From NCBI RefSeq assembly GCF_001661345.1, contig NW_017962927.1, positions 62,001 to 126,000 of the forward strand: a stretch of DNA of 64,000 nucleotides, in the 5' to 3' direction. The translations under genes were made by a program, and so were the position numbers. Source of the DNA: Ascoidea rubescens DSM 1968. Its lineage: Eukaryota; Ascomycota; Saccharomycetes; Ascoideales; Ascoideaceae. The notes under the pieces are model-generated. The model ran no database searches and was not told the DNA's origin. It worked only from the letters and a program-made list of their open reading frames with translations. Shown one piece after another: positions 29,104-40,583 of the stretch (position 1 is its first letter; each line of letters starts with the position of its first letter).

Positions 29104-29760
29104 TTATTCATGGTTTTCGTTTTGATGATGTTTTTCATCTTGAAGGTGGTGTTCAATTTCCTGTTTTTCAAATTCAAGGTTTTTAAATTCGGGTTTTTCA
29201 TTTTCGTTGTGTTTTGAATCAATTTTTTTATGTTTAAATTGGTAAAATTTTTTTTTTCCATCACAATCTTGGTGTTTGAATTTTTTATGATTTTTTTTTT
29301 CTTCTTTACTGTGGTATTTGTAACCTTTAACTCCATATTTTTTTCCACCTTTACGACCAAATCTATGTTTCATCATTTTGTGGTAATTTTTAGATTTTTC
29401 ATGTTTTTCATCTTTAGTAGAATGAGAATCATCATTATTATCAGCGCTGAGAATTTTAAACATTTCATCGGCTTGAGCATCATCGGTGTTTGGTGTTTGT
29501 AGTTCATTATCATAATCATAACTATATACATTGGAGTGAATTTGATGGTATTGTGATGAAGTTAAGGAGTTAAAACGATGTTGAGGAACGGCGTAAAAAG
29601 TCAAAATGCTGCAAAGAATTGAAAAGAGAAAAGTGGCACCAACACCTGCCACAAAGTATTTGATTCTGACATATTTTAATTCGGATTTTGGAACCATCTC
29701 AATCCCTTCTGAAGGATGGGATGTTTCGACCTTTTGATATTCAGGAAGTTTTTCAGACAT
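29104..29760 (-). CDS. Single-pass membrane protein with a His/Lys-rich tail, unrecognised
   Basis: The product has 218 residues if it starts at the ATG at 29760; the frame is open about 21 codons further but without an ATG. Residues 1-31 form a short polar segment with YQKV and two Ser-Pro-like sites. One membrane span lies at about 34-57 (YFVAGVGATFLFSILCSILT). Then comes a polar stretch with acidic NTDDAQADEMFKIL and DNNDD. From about residue 115 to the end the sequence is a run of His, Lys, Glu and Asp (KDEKHEKSKNYHKMMKHR and similar), with one Gly-rich RFGRKGGKKYGVKGYK segment. With no signal peptide before the span, the tail probably faces a lumen or the outside (type II). The tail could bind metal or acidic polymer, but that is a guess. 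I do not recognise a family. A TATATAAAC box lies about 100 bases upstream on this strand. Confidence 0.65.
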   Translation of the reverse strand: MSEKLPEYQKVETSHPSEGIEMVPKSELKYVRIKYFVAGVGATFLFSILCSILTFYAVPQHRFNSLTSSQYHQIHSNVYSYDYDNELQTPNTDDAQADEMFKILSADNNDDSHSTKDEKHEKSKNYHKMMKHRFGRKGGKKYGVKGYKYHSKEEKKNHKKFKHQDCDGKKKFYQFKHKKIDSKHNENEKPEFKNLEFEKQEIEHHLQDEKHHQNENHE

Positions 29761-30496
29761 GACAAAAAAATGGGGAAGAGCACGATAAGAGGCGTAAATC
29801 AGCACAAATTGAAGTTGATTCAAGTGTAAAGAAATCTTGAGCTGAAGAGGAAATCCCTCAGTTTATATACCGTTTTCACCGCCGATCTGATTCAAAGCCA
29901 CAAGGCCCGGTCTAAGCGTGTGGCAGCAGCATCGGCACTTGCCATATCGGGATATTTCTTGGAGTGCATTATTCCGTCTTGTCTCAACGTCACCTCCGAT
30001 GCAACCGAAGAGACTCAAGCTCCAGCCCTAATCAGTGCAAACTGGTAGAAATCACACGTGATGAGTTGACTTACGGGCCTGTGTGATGGCGTCCGACTTG
30101 CAAAATGTGGCTTTATGCGTAAGCCTGGGTCAAAAGCCGAACAAGTTCTTGGCTGTTCGGTGAACAAATGTGGATTTATCGGGATTTCATCACCCATGAC
30201 GCGATTGCAGATAATTGCCTCTTCGGGTGTTGCTCTGGTACAAATGCGAAGTTGAGAAATAACTGTTTATTCTTCAGGTCTCAATGCAAAATACCTACGG
30301 TATAGAATTAGTCTGGGAAATTCACTCAGCGTCTGTTGATTGAACTATCCCTTTGCTCACAAGCACTGCAGTGTCTAGACCCTTCTCGTGCCATAATCAC
30401 AATACACACGTTTGAGAAAACTTGATTGCCCTTTTTCCTTTAAAATTTGTTTTAACTCAAATATATTGCTCTTTTATGTTGGCCCGTTTCTATATT
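29761..30496. promoter_or_regulatory. GC-rich upstream region of the gene at 29104
   Basis: Tandem gap with the 3' end of DOA10 at the right. From about 29870 to 30400 it is GC-rich. It contains a TATA box read leftwards near 29862-29869 and a CACGTG E-box at 30055-30060 within TCACACGTGATG. No credible frame is seen. Confidence 0.5.
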
Positions 30497-33400
30497 CTAG
30501 TCAACATTTTCCAAAGTTTTTCCTCTAGCATAAATTTCGTCTTTTACCTTTTCATTCAATTGTTCCATATAATCTGCAATACTGATATACGATTTCATTG
30601 AGATGAAAACAACGCAGACTAGATCCCATGCAATCGTTGCAAGTCTAGGATTCGTATTACCGCTGATAACATTAAACATCAATACGCTCTTATCCATTTC
30701 TTTGGCAAATTCCAAATCACCAAAGTTACGCAAATACTCGATTTGATGCGCAACTATTAAGATCAAAATTACTGGCAAATTCCATGTGAGCACTGTCTGT
30801 ATTGTTGGATATAAATATCTTTTTATCACATAGTCATATGTGAGTCTAACCCTTAACCTATCACCCAAAAGATATTTTGAATCGTTAGTCAACTTTTGGA
30901 AGTATGGAATAATAGTGAAAAAACTTAGAATAATATGACAAGTAACCGTCTTAAAATTAATACTTATTTCATTGCTAATTGGTAAATTATTTAAAATCTT
31001 AAAAGTGCTGTCAACTGTTTGTTTATGGACCACCCCTAAAAAGAGAAAAGTGCTAAAAATACACATCCAGAATAGCAAAAAGCAGTTTGCTATTAAAAGA
31101 ATATCTTTTAAATCTTTCAATAACTTTTTGAGTGTATCCCACACAGCAAAAAATATAAAATCTATTATTCTAATTTTTTCGATTTCATCAACTTTTTCAG
31201 TTTCATTTTCAATCCGGTTTGTTTTATTTTCCTCTTGATTGTGATTTTCATTGTTATTATTTCTGTTTGAATCTGCAGTTTTGCTTCTTTTTACTTTTGA
31301 TTCTCCTGCTTTAATATGTATCAACCATTTTTTTTTAAATAATCTTATAAAATCATATTGTTTGTCAAAACCATGCAACAAAGTGATTAAAACTATACTG
31401 CCAAAATTAATTGATGGCAAGTCTAATTGAAAATAATTATTATTTTTAACACAATAGTTCCTTGAGCTACCAATTGAAAATACATCTCCAAATGGATTCG
31501 TCTTGCATAAAAATAATGTAAATGGTTTTCCAAATAACAACATTGCCAAAACAGAGAAAATAAATATTATAATAGAAAAAATCCAAATAGAAAAAATCAA
31601 TAAAACAATTCTTAACCCAAAATTTGGCGGCCTGTATACTATAGCATATGACCTTGGTCCATTTCCATTCAAGTTATTATCCAAATCATTAACTAAAGTT
31701 TCTTCGGCAGATGAATCACTGGTATAATTATCAATTTTTTTAATTCGTGTCTTTTTTTTACTTTTGGGATTTGGTAGAACAACATCCTCTTTTGTAACTG
31801 GAATAAATAGTTCATCAAGAAATTTTCTTTTTACTGAATCATTATTTGGTGCTCTAACGAAATTTCCATTGGGAATAAAGATCGCATTGATTGAGGTGTC
31901 TTCTTTAAATTTAATCATTGCACTTTGATATGATTCTGGTTTTGAATAATCTGGTTTTGCTTTTAATAATCTTTGAAAAATATTTTTATATACAATATAA
32001 CCTCTTTCTGTTGCGTCATCATTATTCAATAAGAACGATGATAATCTCAATTGATGTGAAATGAATTTAAAAATGAAACACCAGTATAACCTAACGTATT
32101 TTATAAGTAATGGAACAAATCTTGTAAATGCAAAAGGTAGGGGATTTCCAACATAAAAATACAATGAGCTTGGAATTTCAATTGGGAAAAATTGAATAGA
32201 TGAAAAATATTTAACGCCATAAGTAAGTCCACCAATACCAAATATAATGAAAAGTGTATATAATACTGCACTAAGCATGAATCTTGACATTTGTAAAGAT
32301 AAAGGTTTAACTAGAGCATCATGGATTAATCTAATATTTGGATCGTCTTGAGATCTAATAAAGAATAGAACACCCTTTCTTAAAATAGTTGATCGTATCA
32401 TCCCGACATACAACGCAAACAAACACATATATGCGGTTCCAATTACCCAGTAAGCCATTAATCTAATTGATATATTTTCGTTAAAGACAAATATTGAACT
32501 CGTAGCAAAAAATTTAAACTTTTCCAAATCATAAAAATTGTTTAATGAATCGGAAATTAATAAAGGATTTAAAGTAAAATCAACCAAGATACCGCAATAA
32601 GTTGGAAAGGCCAATAATTCTAAAACAAAAATCGAAAAAACTTTTAAAGTTAAAATTATGTCATAAAGAAATACAAATAATTTTCTGTTGTAACCTGTTA
32701 ATGGGTTATATCTTGAATGATTTTTCTTCAATCTTAACAAGACCAATTGAATAAAAATAGCAAGAGCAATGTAACCGGAGAAAATAAAAATAGATCTTTC
32801 ATTAAAAGTTGGGGGATAATGATTTGTAAGAATATTATTAATTGTAATTAAGATGGGATTAATAAAAGTATTGTTAAAAAACCTTGATAAGATATTAATT
32901 TTTGGATTTTTTTCTAATAAATTTGATAAGAAAAAATTTGATTTTAATAATAATAACCTGAAAATATTTAATTTTTTCAATAGAAAAAGAAGTTTAAATA
33001 GAAAGAATTTAATTGTATTAATGAATAATTTAAAGAAAAAAGCACCAAAATTTGAGGGTAAAAAATAAAAGAAAAACAACCAAGTTAGTATTAATGTATC
33101 AGCAAGAAAAGATAGTTTTATTGAGGAAAAGACATCCCAACCTAAGTTGAAAGCCATAAATAAATCTTCTTCATTGGCTAGTTGGTCTTGAATTTGTTCA
33201 TCAAACAAATTTTGGTTCAAATTTTGATTCAAATTTAAATCCCGGGGATTAACAAAAGGTCCTCTTGGGAATTGCTGTTGTTCTGGTTGTCTTAATGGTG
33301 GAGGTGGTGGAGGAAAATCTGCTATTAAGTCATTTAAATGATTAGGATTTAAGTTCAAATCAACAAATCTACGAATGTTTTCAGCTCTATTTTCCATAAT

Positions 33401-33638
33401 TTGATTAATATTGTTGTCGATTTGGTTTGGATTTTCGTTATCAGTATCTACATCAGAATCTGCATCAGTATCAGAGTCATTCTGGTTCTCATTGTTATTA
33501 TTGTTATTATTGTTATTATGGTTGTTATTATTGTTATTATTGTTATTATTGTTATTATGGTTGTTATTATTGTTATTATTGTTATTATTGTTATTATGGT
33601 TGTCATTATTGTTATTATTGTTATTATGGTTGTTATCA

Positions 33639-33673
<35 letters not shown>

Positions 33674-33730
33674 GTCATTATCATTATCATTATCATTATC
33701 ATTATCATTATCATTATCATTATCATTATC

Positions 33731-33775
<45 letters not shown>

Positions 33776-33779
33776 GTTA

Positions 33780-33814
<35 letters not shown>

Positions 33815-34284
33815 GTTATTATTGTTATTGTTATTGTTATTGGGAAGATGTTCATTAAAAAAACCATCGACATATCTTTGTATAAGTGGTTGGTTATGAA
33901 CTATATTTGGATCAGGATTTGGGTTAAAGTTTGGATTGATAGCAATACGAGCAAAATGAAGTAAAAGTTGGGGATCATTTCTTATCTGTATATACCTTGG
34001 GTCGTTTATTATATTTTGAATGATTCTACCTCTTAGAGCATTATTATTTCTAAGATTTTGATTGATAATATCCTGATCCAATATAATATTATCAATGTTG
34101 TCAAGTCTGTTATTTTCGTCAACATTAGTATTTTCGTTATGGTTATTATTTTGTTCATTTTGGTTATCATTACCGTTATCATTATTATTGTCATTATCAT
34201 TATTAATATTATGATTATTATTAATATTATTTTCATTATTTTCATTATCATTTTGGTTATTTTGATTATTTTGATTGTTCTGAA

Positions 34285-34315
<31 letters not shown>

Positions 34316-35164
34316 TTCATTTAAATTTCTTTGTAAATTTTGATGTAAAGCATTTAAATGATTAGGAAAATTAGGAAAATTATTTAAGTTGTTTAAATTA
34401 TTCAAGTTGTTTAGGTTGTTTAACATGTCAAGATTATTTATGTTATTTAGTGGATAATTTCTTAGATTTGGGCCGATAAGCCTGGAAATCATTTTTGAAA
34501 AAGAAGGGTCTCTTCTTATCCATTCATGAACTATAAATAGTAAGATATGGATGATAATTATGATGAAAAGGTAGATGAAGCCAATGAAAAAGGTATTTCT
34601 GAAAAATAAAAGATAGTTTGAAAAAGTGTTGAATTTAAAGGTAGATAAAAATTGGGCTTCATGATCCAAAGTGACAATTGTTTGGTTTGCAATTATATTC
34701 GTAATGTTGTGATTACGATGATTTGGATATAGAAAATACTGGCCAAATAGAAAGGATAGTTTGAGATTTGAATTGAAGGGTTTCCTGCTATCTATAATCC
34801 AAGTAAAGACTCTTGAGGTGAATTTGAAGAAAACGGGAATTTGAAAGACAACCAAGAGAACTAGTGCTATTATTGTGATTGAAAAATGGAGTAAATTTTT
34901 AAGATTGATAAAAAATTTTTTGAGGATTAAATGAATTGGAACAAAGTTTGGCATGTTTTCGTCATAGATAATTCTGAATTTGTATGGGGTATGGCAAATA
35001 TCACAAACAGGATCTCTTTTTGAGTGGTTTAACCACTCCATCAAACAGTCCTGGTGGATAAACTTGATTGAGCCTCGACACTTACACGGATAGAAAAGAG
35101 GATCATCATCAGTTCCTTCACATCGGCAAATACGACAGGTGTTTTCCTCTTGAACACTGGACAT
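30497..35164 (-). CDS. SSM4: Doa10/Ssm4, RING-CH ubiquitin ligase of the ER and inner nuclear membrane
   Basis: The 1555-residue E3 works with Ubc6 and Ubc7 in ERAD-C and ERAD-M. The N-terminal RING-CH finger is complete: C10, C13, C27, C29, H37, C40, C54 and C57. Membrane segments follow from about residue 80 (FSITIIALVLLVVFQIPVFF), and more than a dozen hydrophobic spans cover the rest, as expected for the 14-span topology. The central TEB4-Doa10 domain is seen in the block with WVIGTAYMCLFALYVGMIRS and LVKPLSLQMSRFMLSAVL. A conserved C-terminal element SMKSYISIADYMEQLNEKVK lies at the end. The family is about 1320 residues in yeast; the excess is a cytosolic Asn/Asp tract between spans, residues about 240-590. 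The ATG at 35164 places the finger at residue 10. It is divergent from CDC26. Confidence 0.96.
33484..33845. repeat. Trinucleotide and hexanucleotide repeat coding poly-Asn and Asn-Asp in DOA10
   Basis: On the forward strand this is an unbroken run of TTA, TTG and TCA triplets. On the coding strand it gives long Asn runs and about 15 alternating Asn-Asp pairs (residues about 440-560 of Doa10). Open frames seen in the other five frames over this stretch are artefacts. It should be length-variable between strains. Confidence 0.95.
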
Positions 35165-35528
35165 GATTGGAAAAGAGATTGGGCGTGAAATTTAGAGGTG
35201 TTAAGGAGAGTGAGGCCAGATCAGATCAGAGCCTGAACCAGAGTGAATCAAAGCAGATTGAGGAACAAAAGCAGAGCTGTTGGCCTGTTCGTGAAGACGA
35301 TGGCAATGTGCTGGCAGAAGAAGCGCTGAAGAAGAAGAGGAAAAAGAGGAAGAAGAAGAACGAGCTGGCGTTGAAGTGCCAAAAAAAACTGTTCTTATAC
35401 GGCTGAACACGTGACACAATCGCCGGCGCTTAACTTCAGTGCTTCCTGTGCTTCTTTTGCCTCTTCTTCTTCTTCTTCTTCTTCTTCTTCTTCTTCTTCT
35501 TCTTCTTCTTCTTCTTCTTCACACAACA
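35165..35528. promoter_or_regulatory. Divergent promoter DOA10 / CDC26
   Basis: This region has high GC content for the window. It holds a CACGTG E-box (35408-35413, as CACGTGAC), a CCGGCGC word (35423-35429) and a pure TTC microsatellite (35463-35520) that ends 8 bases before the CDC26 ATG. The microsatellite is in frame with CDC26 and could be read as a poly-Leu extension from an upstream CTT/CTG codon, but no ATG precedes it. Confidence 0.6.
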
Positions 35529-35873
35529 ATGATTCGAAGACAGCCCACAGTGATCAAGCTCACCCCAGAGGACGTAATCGCCTACGATGAAGAGAAGCAG
35601 TTTCAGCTCTACAGCTTGGGCTCTAGAGGTGCTCCCACCCAGGCCCTGGGCAACACCAGCTCCAGCGTGAACATGAACCAGGAACAGCTCGACCTCAACG
35701 CCCCCCTCCACCACCATCTCCAGCCGCTGTTGAATCCCAAGCCCAACGCTTCCTACAGCTCCCTCAACTCCTCCAGCGTGGGTGACACTGATAGTTTGTT
35801 GCAGCACCAGCTCAGGAGACACATCAAGTCCAAGGACGAGAGAATTGGTGTTTCGCGCCAGGCCCAGCAGTGA
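35529..35873 (+). CDS. CDC26: Cdc26/Hcn1, small stabilising subunit of the APC/C
   Basis: The 114-residue protein starts MIRRQPTVIKLTPEDVIAYD. The family hallmark is exactly such an N-terminus (MLRR/MIRR-x-PT), whose acetylated Met inserts into the TPR groove of Cdc16/Apc6. S. pombe Hcn1 has nearly the same ITAEDVLAYDEEK segment. The remainder is polar and poorly conserved, as in relatives. The C-terminal KDERIGVSRQ echoes the RERRIGIT element of Hcn1. The ATG at 35529 must be the start because the methionine is functional in the family. The gene is GC-rich with C-ending codons, unlike its neighbours, and contains two CTG codons at unconserved positions. IRR1 follows 270 bases downstream in the same direction. 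Confidence 0.88.
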   Translation: MIRRQPTVIKLTPEDVIAYDEEKQFQLYSLGSRGAPTQALGNTSSSVNMNQEQLDLNAPLHHHLQPLLNPKPNASYSSLNSSSVGDTDSLLQHQLRRHIKSKDERIGVSRQAQQ

Positions 35874-36143
35874 TGGGTTGTTTCAACAGAGGCGCTGGCT
35901 ACATAGTTCTATAGCTCGTTTTTTGCACTGTGTTTCAGCTCTGAAGCAGCAGAAGCAGCACACGCCTCAGGTGCTGTTTTGGTTTTACTCGGCCGTGTTT
36001 TTGTTTGCAGATCAACGCCAAATAAAAAACGCGTAATTATTTTGCTTTCAAATCAGATAAACCACCTTCAACACTCCAGCTCAGTCCCTTCACTCAATTA
36101 TATCTCTGGATTCAATCTGCCAACCTCATTGCAAATTGCTAAA

Positions 36144-39100
36144 ATGCCAATTGAATCTGAGCCTGTGGTGCTACCGAATCCAAATACCCTCATTTCTCCA
36201 TCAACAGCCATTGACTCACCTCAATCTGACACCCAGCTTCCCTCCACTTCTACTCACTACTCTATATCTTCTTCAGAAAACGATACCAACCTTCATGATC
36301 TAACTAGCGATGATACCCACGTAAGGCGTTCTTCAAGATTACGCACCTCCTCACGTCAAGTCATTTACAATGAAAATTTGCTATCCAAAAAAAACAAATT
36401 CAGTAACAAATCCAACAATTTAAACTCCAGTTCCAGTTCCAATTCAAAATCAAAATCAAATCCAAATGTAGATTCTGATTTGGACTATTTATCTGATTCC
36501 GATTCCGATTCTGATTCTGATTCTGATTCTGATTCTGATGATAACAACAAAGACGAAGATTTTTACCCCTCTGGCTACTCCAAAAACAAAAGAAAAAGAC
36601 AAAACAACCAAAAATCAACCTCACTCTCAAATTCAAGCTCAAAAAAACTAAAAACAAATTCTAAAAAACCAAAAAATGTCAAACATGTCAAATTCAATCA
36701 AAACTCTGTTTCAAACTTGAAAACTTACTTGAAAGACTTGGAGAGCAATCTAGAACCAAATTATATCTACGAAAGCTTATTGGATGACGATTCCTCAACC
36801 CTAGAAATTGCAAACAATTGGCTAGACTCCTACCTAGCCAACTCAAATCTCGCTTTAAAAGACCTACTCAACTTCCTTTTAAGATCAACTGGCTGTCTTT
36901 CTCAAATCCAAGAGCACGATGTTTCAAACAACGACAGCGCTCCTGACACAATCGCTGAAATTCAATCAATGTTTAATAACCAAAAAATTCACGATTTTCC
37001 TTTCATATCAAAGATACCAAAATTTAAAAACTTGAAGAAAAACTCCCTTTTATTTATTGACTCAATCATAGAATTGGCCTATGAGAAAAACGTCCTTCTT
37101 TTTAACGATAACGATGATGACAACAGCGACAAATCCCAAAACGGTAACGATTTATATGAAAACTTCTTGATTTGGTTTGGAACATTATCAACCTCAAACA
37201 TCAGGCCCCTAAGATACATCTCAACCCTATTCTTACTATCAATCGAAACAACATTTTGCAACTTAATCATTAAAACAACAAAATCTCTTGAAAAAAACCA
37301 AAACAACCTTCAAATCGAAAATTTGAAAATAAAGTCTCTAAAAAGAACCTACAACTCTAAAAAATCTAAAAAAACTGAAAAATCAAAGATAACTAGAGAA
37401 ATCAAAAAAATACAAAAAAGATGCAACCAAATTAACTCAAACATTAACCTATACTCAACCCAAAAAAACCTACTACAAGAATTTATTAAAGACATATCAA
37501 ACACAACTTTCATACATAGATATAAAGACATTGATAAAAAAATTAGAATAGAATGCATCAAAAGTCTAGGTAACTGGATGGACTTGTATCCAGAACTATT
37601 TTTCGAAACTACATATCTACGATATTTTGGTTGGCTACTATCTGACACTGATCATTTGGTCAGGTTGGAAGTTTTAAAACCCTTGACTAAATTATACAAA
37701 AAGGGCTTAATTGTACCAGGATTTCGACAATTCACTGAAAGATTTAAAAATAAAATCATAGACCTAGCTACTTTTGATAACGATTTCTCCGTAAGAATTA
37801 ACTCAATCCATTTACTATCAGAAATCAATAAAATTGGTTTTCTAGAAGATGAAGAGATCACCAAAATCAATTCTCTTCTTTTTATAACTCAACTACAAAT
37901 CCAAAATCAATCCCACTCTCAATCTCAATCTTTTCAAATTGAAAAAATTTCAAATGAAATTATCAAGTTTATAAATTTAATTGAGCTAGAAAAAAGTAAA
38001 GATTTTAAATCCCAATACAAATCTGACTTGGATAAATTGAAAAACTTGATACCCTTCAATATCAATAGCGTAATCAAATTTAAAAATCTAATTCAAATCA
38101 TCCATGAATCATATAAAGAATACAAAAGCTTGAGCTTTTTTAATGATATCGATAATGAAGATCCAAATGAAATCAAACTCGATATTGACAATGATATTGA
38201 TAATGATATTGATAATGATAACGTTGACGATAACGATAATGAAAATAATCAAATTGATACCAAGAAATCAGAGAAAATAAGAAAAGATGAAATCAAATAT
38301 AAAAGAAAAATACTAAACCATTCAATCAAACTAAAAAAATCGTTGAATAAACCTAATCCTGTTCGATCATTAACTCAATTAGAGTTGTCTCCTATAGCCA
38401 AAATAGGAAAATTAATATATAAAAATATTCCATCGTATCACAATTTATGGAAGTTTTTAATTAAATATCTTTTATTTGATTTTTCATCTATTGAAATCTC
38501 AAACCAAGAAATCAAATCTCAATTAGAATTGAATAGCAATGAGGAGACTTTCCTATTAGATTTATTGCATGGAATGTTGCATACAATTATTAATGAAGAA
38601 AAATTAAACTATGTTATTCTTAATGCGAATAAATCTGAAAAAGTTCGAGGAAGAAAATCCAAGAAACAATTAGAAATGGAAGCAGAAGCAGAAGCTGCAT
38701 TGAAAGAAAACGAGGAAGATGGCAGTGAAGAAGAAAATGCTGATGAAAATGATAATATCAATAAAGATAATGAAAATGCAATGGACATTGAAAATAAAAA
38801 TGAAAATGAGAATGAAAATGAAAATTATGATAAAGAAAATCATAATGATGGTAATGATGATGGTAATGAAAACGGCAATGAAAATGACGATAATGTTCAT
38901 AATAATGAGAGTAAAGAAGAAATGGAAAATGATTCATTAAAGGAACTTGAAACTCCTGATATGATTATCAATAAGATAATCAATCAATTACCGTTACTAT
39001 TAAATAAGTTTTCATCATTAGAGTCTTTGAATATTTTTTTAAAGATTTTTGGATTGATTGACTTTGATATATTTAATAATGATTCCGCACAAAAGGAAAT

Positions 39101-40583
39101 TTTTGAAAAATTAGTCAAACAGATTTTCAAAATTTTTAAAAATAACAATATATTTGAGATTTATGGAAATGGATATGAGTATAAAGATGAGAGTGAGAAT
39201 GAAAAAGATTTCTTGGTTGATAAATATATTTCAGTTTTTGAAAGTTTGAGAAAAAACGATATAATTTATAATAATTTCAAGATTGAAATTGAGAAATTGA
39301 TAATTGAATTGGCGGGTGAATTGAAGAAGGATATTTCTAATGATTTGGGAAATAAGGCGAGTGAAAAAATTGTTAATGTGATAAGTGTGAATATTCAAAA
39401 GTTGATAATAATTGGGAAATCGATTAATATAAGTGATTTTGTTGATGATTTTATCATTGAGAATTTATTGGATAAGATTATTTATAATTTGGATGATATT
39501 AGGGGAGTGAGTAACAAGGTGATTGATTGCAATTTTCAATTTTTATCATTTTATTGTTCATGGAAATTGGAAAAGTTATTGAGTTTTGCATTGAATGATG
39601 AAGGTGGAGATTTCATCGGGTTAGAGCTTGGAGAAGAAGATAGTGAAGGGAAAACGATTGGGGAGTATTTAAAGAGCTATTTGTTAATTTTGAATATGTA
39701 TAAAGAGAGATTAAAGTATTTTAATATTGATTATAATTATATTGAAGATTATAAAGAATTCAAGAGAAAAAAGGAGATTGAATTGAAGTTTTCTAAAAAC
39801 TTGATTGATAATATAGTTTCATTGAAGATTTTTTTGTTAAGATTTTTGAGTAATGAGAAGTTGAACAAGTTATTTAGAGATTTTGAGAGCTTTATTTACA
39901 ATGAGATTGAAGAAGTGATTAGTTTGCCTAAAGAAACGGTGGACAAGATGATGAGTATATTTTTAGATTTGGAAGCCGATTTAGGAGATATTTTAAAGAT
40001 TCAATTGGATCGATTTGATGATGAAGATGTTAATTATGGAACATACAAAAGAGGAGATAGAAAAGAAGAGGAAAAAGAAGAGGATGGAGATGGAAATAGA
40101 GAGGAAGAGAAGGAAAAAGAAGGAGAAAGAGAAATTAAGATGATTAAGAAATGGGAAATTGAAAAACAATTGTGTGATTATATAATTAAAATCCAATTAT
40201 TAAGGAATTGCGAGATAATCAAAGATGATAAGATTACCGAAAGGTTGTTGATGAATAAAGACAAATTGGGAGAAATCTTTGAAAATGTCAGCAAATCTAG
40301 TTTATTTAACAGTGGGAAAATTGAAGAAGATAAAAAAAGTGAAGAAGGTGAAGAAAAAGATAATGGAAATGAAGAGGAAGAAATTATAAGTAAAATTAAT
40401 AACAATGAAGATAATGATATTGATATGATTGATATCAATAGTGAAATTGAGATTGATAAAGAGATTGAGAAGATAGTTGTAAATGAAGATGAAAGAGAAA
40501 ATGAGAATGTTTTAAGATCAGAAGATAGGACATTGCTCCCATTAGATAGTGAAAGTATTGTAAAAGAAAAAGAAGACGAATGA
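36144..40583 (+). CDS. IRR1: Irr1/Scc3, STAG-family cohesin subunit
   Basis: The 1479-residue protein is the HEAT-repeat subunit that binds Scc1 and DNA in cohesin. The first 190 residues are Ser/Asp-rich with basic clusters. Family sequence begins near residue 195 (VKHVKFNQNSVSNLKTYLKD). The diagnostic stromalin conservative domain is at about 450-560: FIHRYKDIDKKIRIECIKSL, ETTYLRYFGWLLSDTDHLVR, LEVLKPLTKLY and FRQFTERFKNKIIDLATFDN. Asp/Asn/Glu-rich inserts appear at about 680-705 and 855-935, and the C-terminus is acidic. S. cerevisiae Irr1 has 1150 residues, so the excess is low complexity. I chose the ATG at 36144. The frame is open to 35979, but the upstream residues look like translated leader. 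In S. cerevisiae EMC5 is its direct neighbour; here ACH1 has come between. Confidence 0.93.
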   Translation: MPIESEPVVLPNPNTLISPSTAIDSPQSDTQLPSTSTHYSISSSENDTNLHDLTSDDTHVRRSSRLRTSSRQVIYNENLLSKKNKFSNKSNNLNSSSSSNSKSKSNPNVDSDLDYLSDSDSDSDSDSDSDSDDNNKDEDFYPSGYSKNKRKRQNNQKSTSLSNSSSKKLKTNSKKPKNVKHVKFNQNSVSNLKTYLKDLESNLEPNYIYESLLDDDSSTLEIANNWLDSYLANSNLALKDLLNFLLRSTGCLSQIQEHDVSNNDSAPDTIAEIQSMFNNQKIHDFPFISKIPKFKNLKKNSLLFIDSIIELAYEKNVLLFNDNDDDNSDKSQNGNDLYENFLIWFGTLSTSNIRPLRYISTLFLLSIETTFCNLIIKTTKSLEKNQNNLQIENLKIKSLKRTYNSKKSKKTEKSKITREIKKIQKRCNQINSNINLYSTQKNLLQEFIKDISNTTFIHRYKDIDKKIRIECIKSLGNWMDLYPELFFETTYLRYFGWLLSDTDHLVRLEVLKPLTKLYKKGLIVPGFRQFTERFKNKIIDLATFDNDFSVRINSIHLLSEINKIGFLEDEEITKINSLLFITQLQIQNQSHSQSQSFQIEKISNEIIKFINLIELEKSKDFKSQYKSDLDKLKNLIPFNINSVIKFKNLIQIIHESYKEYKSLSFFNDIDNEDPNEIKLDIDNDIDNDIDNDNVDDNDNENNQIDTKKSEKIRKDEIKYKRKILNHSIKLKKSLNKPNPVRSLTQLELSPIAKIGKLIYKNIPSYHNLWKFLIKYLLFDFSSIEISNQEIKSQLELNSNEETFLLDLLHGMLHTIINEEKLNYVILNANKSEKVRGRKSKKQLEMEAEAEAALKENEEDGSEEENADENDNINKDNENAMDIENKNENENENENYDKENHNDGNDDGNENGNENDDNVHNNESKEEMENDSLKELETPDMIINKIINQLPLLLNKFSSLESLNIFLKIFGLIDFDIFNNDSAQKEIFEKLVKQIFKIFKNNNIFEIYGNGYEYKDESENEKDFLVDKYISVFESLRKNDIIYNNFKIEIEKLIIELAGELKKDISNDLGNKASEKIVNVISVNIQKLIIIGKSINISDFVDDFIIENLLDKIIYNLDDIRGVSNKVIDCNFQFLSFYCSWKLEKLLSFALNDEGGDFIGLELGEEDSEGKTIGEYLKSYLLILNMYKERLKYFNIDYNYIEDYKEFKRKKEIELKFSKNLIDNIVSLKIFLLRFLSNEKLNKLFRDFESFIYNEIEEVISLPKETVDKMMSIFLDLEADLGDILKIQLDRFDDEDVNYGTYKRGDRKEEEKEEDGDGNREEEKEKEGEREIKMIKKWEIEKQLCDYIIKIQLLRNCEIIKDDKITERLLMNKDKLGEIFENVSKSSLFNSGKIEEDKKSEEGEEKDNGNEEEEIISKINNNEDNDIDMIDINSEIEIDKEIEKIVVNEDERENENVLRSEDRTLLPLDSESIVKEKEDE

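Noticed and set aside
33401-33964. Long forward frames of Ile/Val, Leu/Ser or Tyr/Cys repeats
   Set aside because: They are alternative readings of the repeat inside DOA10, whose reverse frame is intact on both sides.
35167-35406. 79-codon forward frame between DOA10 and CDC26
   Set aside because: No ATG start, low-complexity Lys/Glu content, and it lies in a divergent promoter.
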